A stretch of 64,000 nt of DNA from Cytobacillus pseudoceanisediminis. GTDB taxonomy: Bacteria; Bacillota; Bacilli; Bacillales; Cytobacillaceae. The notes beneath the pieces are model-generated. The model saw only the letters and a list, made by a program, of their open reading frames with translations. It made no database searches and had not been told where the DNA came from. The stretch covers positions 3,162,001 through 3,226,000 of the forward strand of contig NZ_CP097349.1 in the NCBI RefSeq assembly GCF_023516215.1, read 5' to 3'. The translations under genes and the position numbers were made by a program. Positions 55,732 through 63,793 of the stretch are shown here, piece after piece (within the stretch, counting starts at the first letter, position 1; every line of letters starts with the position of its first letter).

Positions 55732-58700
55732 ATGAAATTATTAAAAATGATTGTGCAGAGAAAGATTTTGGTTGCCCTTATGACGGTGCTGATTTTGGCC
55801 ATCGGCAGCTTTTCCATTATCGAATTGGATAAAGAGCTGATGCCGCCGGTAACGATGGATGGCGCTTATGTGGAGGTCAATGCCGGTGAAATGGCAGCTA
55901 TTGAAGTGGAGCGATCGATAACCAACCCCCTGGAGCAGCAAATCAGGGGGATTGAGGGAGTAGAATCGGTTGACTCCACATCGGCGATTGGACGGAGCTC
56001 ACTTCAAATTACGTTTGAACAGGGTCGGGGCGATGAACTTTCTAAAGAAGTAGAAACGGCTGCAAACGCCGCTAAAGGTGAGAATGCCGCGATCACGGAT
56101 GTTACTTCAGGGCAGTATGGGACCACGCAAAGCTATGAATTCTATATGGATGTATCCGGCGGCAGCATGGAGGATATGACCGCTTTTGCCAAAAAGGTTC
56201 TTGAACCGCGCCTGGAAGCATTGCCGGAAGTCCGCGACGTATCGCTTGCAGGAGTTCAGGAGCACGAGGTAATCATTGAACTGGACCGCAGCAAATTGGC
56301 TGAAAAAGGGCTGGATTCTACAGCTGTGATTGGTGCGATTCAGCAGGTTAACAGCGAAGCCACACTGGGAGAACTCAGCAGGGATGCCAGCTCTCCTTCC
56401 CTCCGCTGGAATACGAAGCTCGAAAATGTGGAGGATGTACAGAATATTAAAATCCCATCACCAAATGGATTTGTTGATTTGAAAGATGTTGCAGATGTTC
56501 AATTTCAGCCGATTGAAAGCTCATCGTTCGTCTGGAAAAACGGAACAAAGGATTTCATCTTTGTCCAGGTTGGCCGTGCTGCTAATGCCACGCAAATTGA
56601 AATGGCAGCTGCGGTCCGCGATGAAGTGAAAAACATCCGCGAAGACGGGCTGGTAAAAGGCTTTGAGCTGAACGAAATGGTGGCACAGGCAGATTATGTG
56701 CAGGAATCAATTGATGGCGTGACCGGCAACATTTTAACCGGCGGCGTCATTGCCATTGCCATTCTTTTAATCTTTTTGAGGAATGTAAGGGCCACCTTTA
56801 TCATCGGACTGTCGATCCCCACTTCCATCCTTCTGACGTTTACGGCGATGTGGGTTTTTGATTACAGCTTTAATATCCTGACCCTGATTGGGCTTGGCCT
56901 GGGGATCGGGATGATGGTGGATTCTTCGATTGTCATCATTGAATCCATCTATCGAAAAAAGGAACAGGGACTTGGCAGGCTTGAGTCCGTTTTGGAAGGA
57001 ACGAAAGAGGTTTCATCAGCAGTTATTGCTTCGATGCTCACTACGATCGTGGTATTCCTGCCGATCGGCCTCATTGGCGGCGATGTGGGTACATTCATGA
57101 TCATGCTGTCTGCAGTTGTAGCCATTACACTCATCAGTTCGGTTATTGTCTCGTTTACTTTGATCCCTTCGCTTTCAGAAAAATTGCTGAAACTGCCCAA
57201 GCCGAAGAAGGAGCGCAAAGAAGGGCCGATTATGCGCCTTTATAGCCGGATTGTGGCCTGGACCATCCGGAAAAAGCGGTACAGTTTTGCAGTCATTGCG
57301 ATTTTCTTCCTGATGTTTGCCGGTTCATTAACGCTTGTGACGAAAATTCCGATGACGATTATGCCGGATATGTTTAACCGCTACACAGAGCTGATGGTTG
57401 ACCTGGAAACAGGTATTTCTGTTGAAGATAAAGAAGACATCGCTCAAGGAATCAATCAGAAACTGCAGTCGATTGAAGATGTAGAGTCCAATTATGTCAT
57501 GGACAGCGGCGGCATGTTCTATGCAATCATCAATATGACAAAAGGCGATGACATTTCAAGAGAGCAAAAAGATGTCAATGAAGATATTATGAAGCAACTT
57601 CGCAGCCTATCGGATTCCCTTCCGGTTAAAAATGTCCAGAGTGCGATGTCGGCTGGCGGCGGATCACCGGTCCAGGTGAATATTACGGGCGAAGATTTTG
57701 CAGATCTGCAGAAGCTTACCGGTGATTTTTCTGAGGAGCTCGAAAAGATTGACGGCATCGTCGGTGTGACCAACTCAATGGAGCGTACGTCTGAGGAGCA
57801 GGTTGTTGTATTAAAAGAAGAAGCGATTGAAACGGCAGGCTTAACCCAGCTGCAAATCAGGCAGTTTATTGAGCAGGCGTTCATGGAAATGCCTGTCGGG
57901 GAAATGTCCATGAATGAAGAAAATGTGCCGCTTGCCTTGAAATGGGCTGAGAAGACAGATTCCAGGTCAGATCTTCTGGATTTAAAGGTTCCAACTGCCC
58001 AGGGCGAGAAAGCATTATCTTCCTTTATTGAATTGAAGAGTGTAGATACACCAAATGAAATTTCCCATCATGACGGGGAGCGCTTCATCTCCATTTCTGC
58101 TGATATTGAAGGCAAGGACCTTGGTGCCGTGAACCGGGATGTCCAAAAGCTGATCAATGATTTTGATGCACCTGCTGGCTATAGCGTGGCAGCTGCCGGG
58201 GATCTTGAACAGCAGCAGGAATTAATCATGGATATGGTGTTTGTTTTAGCAATTGCGATTTTCCTTGTGTACCTGGTGATGGCTGTCCAATTTAACCACC
58301 TTGGCCATCCGCTGATCGTCATGTCTGTCATTCCGATGACCATCGTCGGGGTCATTCTCGGTTTGTTTCTGACACAGATGGAGCTTAGCGTAATGTCAGG
58401 AATGGGAATTGTGATGCTGATTGGGATTGTGCTCAATAACGCCATCCTGCTGATCGACCGTACGAATCAGCTCCGCCTGGAAGGCTTCTCTGTTGAAGTG
58501 GCCCTTCTGGAAGCAGGCAAAAACCGGATCCGGCCGATATTCATGACTACCCTGACAACGGTTGGCGGAATGCTGCCCCTTGCCCTTGCATCGGGAACTT
58601 CCGGCAACTATCAGGCGCCAATGGCAACGGTCATTATTTCCGGCCTGCTGTTTGCGACCTTTATCACGCTGCTGCTGATCCCGGCGGTTTACCGCTTGTT

Positions 58701-58791
58701 CACCACATCCAGCCTCCGCTTTGGCTGGCTGAAGAAAAAGCAAGAAAAGAAAAGCAGCGATGTTAAAGTGATTCCTGAGACCATTAATTAA
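55732..58791 (+). CDS. swrC: RND-family efflux transporter permease (SwrC/AcrB-like)
   Basis: A 1019-residue RND transporter with twelve helices and two large extracytoplasmic loops (about 40-320 and 560-850). The N-terminus reads LLKMIVQRKILVALMTVLI and the loop opens with ELMPPVTMDGAYVEV; helix 4 has LGLGIGMMVDSSIVIIESIY, with one of the paired Asp replaced by Ser as is common in Gram-positive pumps. It resembles SwrC/YerP of Bacillus subtilis, needed for surfactin resistance and swarming. AAGGAG precedes the ATG. Transcribed alone; no membrane-fusion protein gene is adjacent. Confidence 0.9.
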   Translation: MKLLKMIVQRKILVALMTVLILAIGSFSIIELDKELMPPVTMDGAYVEVNAGEMAAIEVERSITNPLEQQIRGIEGVESVDSTSAIGRSSLQITFEQGRGDELSKEVETAANAAKGENAAITDVTSGQYGTTQSYEFYMDVSGGSMEDMTAFAKKVLEPRLEALPEVRDVSLAGVQEHEVIIELDRSKLAEKGLDSTAVIGAIQQVNSEATLGELSRDASSPSLRWNTKLENVEDVQNIKIPSPNGFVDLKDVADVQFQPIESSSFVWKNGTKDFIFVQVGRAANATQIEMAAAVRDEVKNIREDGLVKGFELNEMVAQADYVQESIDGVTGNILTGGVIAIAILLIFLRNVRATFIIGLSIPTSILLTFTAMWVFDYSFNILTLIGLGLGIGMMVDSSIVIIESIYRKKEQGLGRLESVLEGTKEVSSAVIASMLTTIVVFLPIGLIGGDVGTFMIMLSAVVAITLISSVIVSFTLIPSLSEKLLKLPKPKKERKEGPIMRLYSRIVAWTIRKKRYSFAVIAIFFLMFAGSLTLVTKIPMTIMPDMFNRYTELMVDLETGISVEDKEDIAQGINQKLQSIEDVESNYVMDSGGMFYAIINMTKGDDISREQKDVNEDIMKQLRSLSDSLPVKNVQSAMSAGGGSPVQVNITGEDFADLQKLTGDFSEELEKIDGIVGVTNSMERTSEEQVVVLKEEAIETAGLTQLQIRQFIEQAFMEMPVGEMSMNEENVPLALKWAEKTDSRSDLLDLKVPTAQGEKALSSFIELKSVDTPNEISHHDGERFISISADIEGKDLGAVNRDVQKLINDFDAPAGYSVAAAGDLEQQQELIMDMVFVLAIAIFLVYLVMAVQFNHLGHPLIVMSVIPMTIVGVILGLFLTQMELSVMSGMGIVMLIGIVLNNAILLIDRTNQLRLEGFSVEVALLEAGKNRIRPIFMTTLTTVGGMLPLALASGTSGNYQAPMATVIISGLLFATFITLLLIPAVYRLFTTSSLRFGWLKKKQEKKSSDVKVIPETIN

Positions 58792-58800
58792 CATACTTCC

Positions 58801-58834
58801 GCCCCCTCAAATACTGAGGGGGCTTTTGCGGATT
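58801..58834 (+). terminator. Intrinsic terminator of the RND gene
   Basis: GCCCCCTCA and TGAGGGGGC form a nine-pair stem followed by TTTTGCGG. Confidence 0.85.
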
Positions 58835-58911
58835 TTCAAGCACTATGGACAAGGGCTCTTTCCTTCTGTTTTTTCCTTCATATATTAGTAGGAGAGAAAG
58901 GAGTGAATCCC

Positions 58912-59175
58912 ATGTGCCAATATTGTGTTGAAGAATATTATTATAAGAAGAAAGTCTGCTGCAAAAAGAAGGACAAACATGAACATCACGGCTGTAAGAA
59001 ATGCACGAGTGATTTTAAACCTCACTGTCCCTGTAAAAAATGCTCTGATGAGCATAAAAGATGCTCCTGCCAAAAATGCTCACCGGAAATTCATCATTGC
59101 CCTTGCAAGAAATGCTCATTCGAACACCTGCATTTTTGCTGCTGTAAAAAATGTTCCCATAGATATGACTATTAA
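58912..59175 (+). CDS. Cys/His-rich protein with tandem CxCxxC repeats
   Basis: ATG 58912 lies nine bases after GGAG and gives 87 residues (an in-frame GTG sits three codons upstream). After MCQYCVEEYYYKKK come five repeats of 14-15 residues ending in CKKCS or CQKCS, such as PHCPCKKCSDEHK and HHCPCKKCSFEHL. About 22 of 87 residues are Cys and many others are Lys or His. It looks like a metal-binding or cross-linked structural protein, for example of the spore coat. CATATATTA at 58879-58887 fits the sigma-K -10 pattern, but no clear -35 is seen. No exact family recognised. Confidence 0.75.
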   Translation: MCQYCVEEYYYKKKVCCKKKDKHEHHGCKKCTSDFKPHCPCKKCSDEHKRCSCQKCSPEIHHCPCKKCSFEHLHFCCCKKCSHRYDY

Positions 59176-59183
59176 TCCAGTAA

Positions 59184-59222
59184 AACAGCGGCCAGCTTTG
59201 CTGACCGCTTACTTTATTTTTT
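59184..59222 (+). terminator. Terminator-like hairpin after the Cys-rich gene
   Basis: GCGG-CAGC and GCTG-CCGC pair around TTT (59190-59210, one mismatch), followed by a T-rich tract (TTACTTTATTTTTT). Confidence 0.6.
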
Positions 59223-59246
59223 CTGCCGCACGCTTTAAGGAAACCA

Positions 59247-59762
59247 TTAAGAGGCGGACGCCAAGAAAAAGATGATAAAACCGATGAAGGAATAGGTGTG
59301 CTTCCAATTGATAAGGACAAACATATTCAAAAAGCTGAATAACGGTTCAAAGATATAAGCAAACAGGATTCCAAGGCCTACCGCTGCAGCTGCATAGCTT
59401 TTCCACGTATTAAAATACTGATAAATCAGCATTCCCGATATGGGTATCACCACAAAATCTGCAGGCACTAACGGCGGAATAAAATGGAACAGCTTATCCG
59501 GATATCCCCACAAAATAAAGTTCAATCCTACAACATCAAGAAAACAGGCGAAGATTGCACATAGCAGCCCGAAAGCAAGTATTTCAAAGAACCGGCCCTT
59601 ATCCACCAGCCTCCACCAAATAAAAAACGGCAAAATGCTCGCAGCCAGCAGCAGCCACCAATTAAAGCTGAACAAATCCTCATTCAGCCAATGCTCAAAA
59701 GAAACATCTCTTAACTTTTCCCTTAGGTTTTGCTCATCTTTATATGAAGGAATGCGGCTCAT
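59247..59762 (-). CDS. CBO0543-like membrane protein
   Basis: A 171-residue protein with a polar N-terminus (SYKDEQNLREKLRDVSFEHWL) followed by five or six helices. Proline- and aromatic-rich loops (GYPDKLFHFIPPLVPADFVVIPI) match the CBO0543 family of bacilli and clostridia, whose function is unknown. It is convergent with the Cys-rich gene. Confidence 0.7.
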   Translation of the reverse strand: MSRIPSYKDEQNLREKLRDVSFEHWLNEDLFSFNWWLLLAASILPFFIWWRLVDKGRFFEILAFGLLCAIFACFLDVVGLNFILWGYPDKLFHFIPPLVPADFVVIPISGMLIYQYFNTWKSYAAAAVGLGILFAYIFEPLFSFLNMFVLINWKHTYSFIGFIIFFLASAS

Positions 59763-59893
59763 CTCATCACCTGCCTGCCCGAGTTGGTATCATGTTATTC
59801 ATCTTTCCCCATGCAGTGAGTTACATACAGTAAGCCGATGGTTTTAGTGAAATATTGGCGGGTTAGTGGGATTGCATAAATATTCTGCTGGCG

Positions 59894-60262
59894 GGCGCAA
59901 TTATGGTGGGGATGGCGCAATTGTTGATTGAATCGGCATATATTTGGTGTGATGGCACAATTACAGGTGATGCATACGCATTTAATTGGGCGGAAGTTGC
60001 GGGTCGGCGCACATATTGGATGAAGCGGCGCATATCTGGCATGATGGCGCATTTACTGGTGATGTTGACGCATTTTACTGGGCGAACGGCACTATCACGT
60101 TGCGGGTCGGCGCACATATTGGATGAAGCGGCGCATATCTGGTATGATGGCGCATTTAATGGTGATGTTGATGCATTTTACTGGGCGAACGGCGCAATCA
60201 TAATGCAGAATAGCGCAATGATCCATCAAAACAACGCAATAATCAGCAGCAGCGGCGCATAA
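59894..60262. repeat. Long degenerate array phased at about 21 bp, core GGCGCA, containing a 103-bp duplication
   Basis: GGCGCA or close variants recur about every 19-22 bases from 59894 (59894, 59914, 59935, 59954, 59976, 60006, 60027, 60046, 60068, 60088, 60109, 60130, 60149, 60171, 60191, 60213, 60233, 60255). Within it, 59997-60090 is repeated at 60100-60193 with about three mismatches. Because the unit is a multiple of three, several frames stay open, giving false open reading frames. The gap 59763-60269 holds no believable gene. Confidence 0.8.
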
Positions 60263-60267
60263 AGTTT

Positions 60268-60304
60268 TCACACAAAAAAGCAGCTGGCAGAGCCAGCCGC
60301 TTTC
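60268..60304 (-). terminator. Intrinsic terminator of the MerR/TipAS gene
   Basis: On the minus strand AGCGGCTGGC and GCCAGCTGCTT form an imperfect stem (about 60300-60275) followed by TTTTTT. Confidence 0.7.
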
Positions 60305-60308
60305 ATTT

Positions 60309-61067
60309 CTATTGCTGTCCAGTATAAATGTTAATCGCATCTCTTAAAAACTCGGCCGCACCTGGGCGAATTTTATCATAATAGGCTTTAAACCTTTCAT
60401 CTGCCACATACATTTCCGCAAGACCGGCGTGGGCCTCTTTGCTGTATTCACTCCAGTAGAAAGTGATCCACTGCTTGTGCAGATCGGCTGCTTTTTGTGC
60501 AAGCTCGCCTGCCGGATCGCCAGTTTGCATGGCTTCGGCTAGAGCAGTGTTCACCTCTTCAGCCAGTTTCGTTACGGCCTCATGCTCCTCCTGGGTCATG
60601 TTCATGAGTTTGGCATTGGATTTATCAACCGTCTCATCACCATATTTCTCACGGATTTCTTTTCCGTATTGTTCCTCATTATCTTCAATCATTTTCTTTT
60701 TGAATCCTTCAAACTTCTCTTTGTCTGACATGGTCGTTCTCCCTTCAGCTGACGCTATGGTTTTTTCTACATTCGTAATAAGCAGATCGAGCTGCTTTCT
60801 TTTCTCAAGGAGTTTCTCGCGGTGCTCCTTCAGTGCATCGGCAGCATCGAAAGCGGGTGCTGAGATAATTTCCTTAATTTGATCAAGGCTGATGCCAAGT
60901 TCTCTGTAAAACAGAATCTGCTGCAGTCTGTCAACTTCCTGCTGGCCATAAATCCGGTATCCTGACGAGGTTCTTGCCGGCTTAAGAATGCCAATTTCAT
61001 CATAATACCTGAGGGTTCTCGAGCTGACCCCGGCCATCTGCGCAAGCTTCTGCACTGTGTATTCCAT
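60309..61067 (-). CDS. MerR-family regulator with TipAS drug-binding domain
   Basis: ATG 61067 after AAAGGAGG gives 252 residues. Residues 1-70 form the MerR winged helix (TVQKLAQMAGVSSRTLRYYD); a long dimerisation helix follows; residues 120-252 are the TipAS domain (FEGFKKKMIEDNEEQYGKE, WITFYWSEYSKEAHAGLAEM, FLRDAINIYT), which binds thiopeptide or other drugs. It is related to Mta of Bacillus subtilis. Its own promoter at 61179-61209 has the 19-bp spacer with a dyad typical of MerR activation, so it is probably autoregulated. Confidence 0.88.
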   Translation of the reverse strand: MEYTVQKLAQMAGVSSRTLRYYDEIGILKPARTSSGYRIYGQQEVDRLQQILFYRELGISLDQIKEIISAPAFDAADALKEHREKLLEKRKQLDLLITNVEKTIASAEGRTTMSDKEKFEGFKKKMIEDNEEQYGKEIREKYGDETVDKSNAKLMNMTQEEHEAVTKLAEEVNTALAEAMQTGDPAGELAQKAADLHKQWITFYWSEYSKEAHAGLAEMYVADERFKAYYDKIRPGAAEFLRDAINIYTGQQ

Positions 61068-61086
61068 GCGATTGCCTCCTTTCAAG

Positions 61087-61152
61087 AAAAGCGGAAGCGC
61101 CTTGCACAGTAAGACGAAAATACTGGTTAGGCGCTGCAGCTAGACATTGAAA
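61087..61152. repeat. Imperfect inverted-repeat element (AAGCGGAAGCGCC type)
   Basis: AGCGGAAGCGCCTTG near 61090-61104 and TTAGGCGCTGCAGCT near 61128-61142 form imperfect arms. I recall similar elements as common in Bacillaceae genomes. It separates the MerR promoter from the gene. Confidence 0.45.
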
Positions 61153-61157
61153 AATCT

Positions 61158-61171
61158 AGAAAGTACTTTCT
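61158..61171. promoter_or_regulatory. Perfect 14-bp palindrome upstream of the TipAS regulator
   Basis: AGAAAGTACTTTCT lies just downstream of the -10 on the minus strand and could be a second operator or a leader hairpin. Confidence 0.4.
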
Positions 61172-61178
61172 GTTTATT

Positions 61179-61209
61179 ACGATACACCTTTACGCAGCGT
61201 GAAGGTCAA
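61179..61209 (-). promoter_or_regulatory. MerR-type promoter and operator
   Basis: On the minus strand TTGACC (61209-61204) and TATCGT (61184-61179) are separated by 19 bases. The dyad ACCTTyACGC-n-GCGTrAAGGT (61186-61206) lies across the spacer with only two mismatched positions, as in CueR and BmrR operators. Confidence 0.75.
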
Positions 61210-61230
61210 ACACTTTTTATAAAAAAATGA

Positions 61231-61602
61231 TTAATCCAGCTTTTTAATTAGGAGAGCTGCGGTCGTTTTAGAAATTCTGCATCCTTCCAGGTCTGACTCC
61301 TTAATCAATCCCAGATCCACAGCGGATTTTATTTTCCCTTCATCAGGTCGCTTTTGAATCAGGTCGAGAAGATTCAGCTCCTCCAGTTTGCTGACAGTTG
61401 GAGCGGGGTCGAATTTTTCTGTCCTTCTAATCTGCCTCTGCAATTTGTAGCTGTCAATCTTCACTTCTCCTTTTTCATTCTGTCCCACTGCTGTATCGAA
61501 ATACTGGTGGAACATGTCTTTAAGTTTATCGAGTTCGGCTTCCAAATCTTTCTTCCTGCGGTTCAGCTCATCAAAACGGACCAGCATCTCTTTTGTAATC
61601 AT
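61231..61602 (-). CDS. Small coiled-coil protein, unknown
   Basis: ATG 61602 after AGAGGCGATC gives 123 residues (the frame extends to 61635). The N-terminal half is a charged helix likely to form a coiled coil (FDELNRRKKDLEAELDKLKDMF). The C-terminal half contains short helices and ends in SKTTAALLIKKLD. No membrane segment or catalytic motif is seen. Possibly phage-derived or a DNA-associated small protein; not assigned. Confidence 0.6.
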   Translation of the reverse strand: MITKEMLVRFDELNRRKKDLEAELDKLKDMFHQYFDTAVGQNEKGEVKIDSYKLQRQIRRTEKFDPAPTVSKLEELNLLDLIQKRPDEGKIKSAVDLGLIKESDLEGCRISKTTAALLIKKLD

Positions 61603-61739
61603 GTGGATCGCCTCTTTTCTTGGATGATATTTCATCTTATTTTGGAAGAGGGAAATTTATGCATAAAAAAAGAACATACGTTCCTGAATACAAACACAAA
61701 AGATTTGGTGTAAAATGGAATTAAATAGGAGGGGACATG

Positions 61740-61994
61740 ATGCTTTTAAACATTTTTTGGGGAATACTCGGACTTTATGTATTGCTATCTCTCCTGATCC
61801 TGCCGATGCAATACCGCTATTTAACCGCTATAAAAAAAGAAGAAGCTAAAAATAAGGCGAAGGGGAAAAGACAGGGAGAAATGTATGACAATATGAGAGC
61901 GGGCGAACTGGTTCTGCATGAAAACATTCAGGGAAACCCGGTCTTTTTTCTGGCTAATTTCCTGGCATCGGTTATCTATCGGATTAAGCATTGA
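61740..61994 (+). CDS. Small DUF3949-like membrane protein
   Basis: Two adjacent ATG codons occur at 61737 and 61740; the second has better spacing from AGGAGGGG (61727-61734), giving 84 residues. An N-terminal helix (residues 3-22) is followed by a basic stretch (KKEEAKNKAKGKRQGEMYD) and a weakly hydrophobic end (NPVFFLANFLASVIYR). The overall look matches DUF3949, known from the Bacillus cereus group. Function unknown. Confidence 0.65.
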   Translation: MLLNIFWGILGLYVLLSLLILPMQYRYLTAIKKEEAKNKAKGKRQGEMYDNMRAGELVLHENIQGNPVFFLANFLASVIYRIKH

Positions 61995-62054
61995 CCGGTT
62001 TCCCGGATAAGATTTAGATTTCGCGTTTATATTGAAAATTTCGCGATTAAGTAC

Positions 62055-62090
62055 TCAAATAGCCTGGCGGGCTTCCGCCAGGCTTCTCTT
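62055..62090 (-). terminator. Hairpin after the acyl-CoA dehydrogenase gene
   Basis: AGCCTGGCGG (62061-62070) pairs with CCGCCAGGCT (62075-62084); the minus-strand tail is only ATTTGAG, so it is a weak terminator. Confidence 0.6.
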
Positions 62091-63701
62091 TACTGCAATT
62101 CTTCCAGCGCAATTTTCTGATACGCTTTAAAAATGGAATCACAGAACACATCCCATTCTTCAGCCGCTTCCATGGAAGCTTCGCTGACTCCCCGCACACC
62201 GGTCGCTGGAGCAGATCTGTCAGCTGCTCGGCAAATCGATCAATCGTTGCCTGAGATGCACCTTCCAGCACGTTCGCAACAAAATCAGCTGGCGGATACC
62301 AGTCTGTCACTCTCTGAATATCGCGGTAAATTTGCGTCAGCAGCAGATTGCGCGGGCCTTCCCACTGTTCATTGACAACAATATCGCGGAAAATGCGCGG
62401 CAGTGAGGAGAATTCCTCCATGACGCCATGGCCGGCAAAGACGGAGATGGCATCGCGCAGCACCTCTGCTCCTTCGTTTGTTGCACAGATTTTCTGCAGA
62501 AGCACAAGCTCCCTCAGGTTAAACAGCTGTTTTCTCAGTTCAATTGGCTGATCAACCGGAATACCGGCATTCAGCGGCTGATCAAGAAGCAGGAATTGAT
62601 CATAGATTTTAAAAGCGCCTGCCGCTGTGCGGTGTGCAGCGTTTTCAATTTTCTTCAGTGTTCTCGCTGATAGCGGATAATCTTTTACCTTTTTGCCAAA
62701 AACAGTCCGGAAATTTCCATACAGACTGGCTTCACGTGCTGCCCGGAGCATGAATCCTGCGCAGGCAATGCCAATTTCAAGGCGGGATAGTGTCAGGACG
62801 ATACCGACCGCAACGGCCACCCCTTTTCCTGCCGGGCCAACCGGATAAGCAAGAGCCCCATTATACTGGAATTCCCCTGTCGGAAGCTCGGCCGTTCCCA
62901 TTTTCCACTTGATCCGGTTGATTTCATACCCATTGCGTTTTTCTTTTTCTTTATCTCCCGGAAGCCAGGACGGAACAATAAATGTCGATACTTTATCAGT
63001 GCCGGAAATTTTCGCAGTGACCACCGAATAGTCGGCATGGGCAACCGAACAGAAAAATTTATTGCCGTAGAGGCGATAGATTTTTCCATCTGGAACAGCC
63101 TCAAGTACATTGGCAGGCAAATCCGATCCTCCCTGGATTTCTGTCATGAATTGGGCACCTATCGCAAAGTCCCCACCCAGCCCCTCTTTCGTATGCTGTA
63201 AAATTTGCTCCAGCTCTGGAATATCTTCATTCGGATATTGTTCAAGGAGTGCAATTAATCCAATCGTGCATGTCAGCGGGCAGGCGACACCGGCTTCCCC
63301 AGCTGATGTATCAGCATCCGCTTGGCAAAACTTTCCCAGGCTGGCATTTTGCTTGAAAAGAGACCTGTACTGAACACTTCTTTTTCCAGCTGATGTGTTT
63401 CCATTGGACGGATGACACGGTCAATGCGGTGATTGAAGGCATCAAAATGAAGCAAATACGGACGGACTTCCGGCCTTGCCGCTCTTTCTGCAAGGGTGCT
63501 CCATCTGGAAGAAACAGCAGGAGAAAAATGCTGCAGCTCAATATGTATCTGTTCATATTGTGAGCCTGCATATTTCTTTAAGGCCTTTTGCAAAAATGGA
63601 TCATCCTTATACCAATCCAGATTGTTGCGCTTCTCTAAAAATTCATCAAATGTGTATGAATTCTTTCCTCTTATCTGCTGGTCCTGGGAAGTTATCGTCA
63701 T
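62090..63701 (-). CDS. AidB-like acyl-CoA dehydrogenase, at least two frameshifts
   Basis: The joined protein has about 537 residues, the size of the long AidB-type class. Sections are: N-terminal helices up to about 63312; ADTSAGEAGVACPLTCTIG to MTEIQGGSDLPANVLEAV (the MTE-Q-GSD motif); a beta domain (KFFCSVAHADYSVV); and the C-terminal helices (FAGHGVMEEFSSLPRIFRD). One base is missing near 63312 (ATGCTG probably ATGGCTG) and one near 62205 (CCGGTG probably CCGGGTG); the true end SMEAAEEWDVFCDSIFKAYQ stops at TAA 62090. It probably oxidises a branched or unusual acyl-CoA with FAD. The ATG follows GGAGTG. Confidence 0.85.
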
Positions 63702-63723
63702 GGAAAAATCACTCCTTTTTTGA

Positions 63724-63779
63724 TTGACAAATACTAATTTTCAGAATTATTATAAAACTAAGCTAACGTTAACGTCAAC
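63724..63779. promoter_or_regulatory. Divergent promoters with shared operator for the MerR and acyl-CoA dehydrogenase genes
   Basis: Plus strand: TTGACA (63724-63729), 18 bases, TATTAT (63748-63753). Minus strand: TTGACG (63778-63773), 18 bases, TATAAT (63754-63749). The palindrome ACGTTAACGT (63766-63775) overlaps the -35 and spacer of the minus promoter, resembling LiuR-type operators of MerR regulators. Confidence 0.65.
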
Positions 63780-63793
63780 TAGGAGGATACATA

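Noticed and set aside
58925..59275. 116-codon plus-strand frame overlapping the Cys-rich gene
   Set aside because: It is an alternative frame of the repeat; the CxxC frame has the better start and clear repeat pattern.
59903..60262. Open frames of 80-119 codons on both strands
   Set aside because: They lie wholly inside the 21-bp-phased repeat; the period is a multiple of three and keeps several frames open at once. No ribosome binding site or family match.
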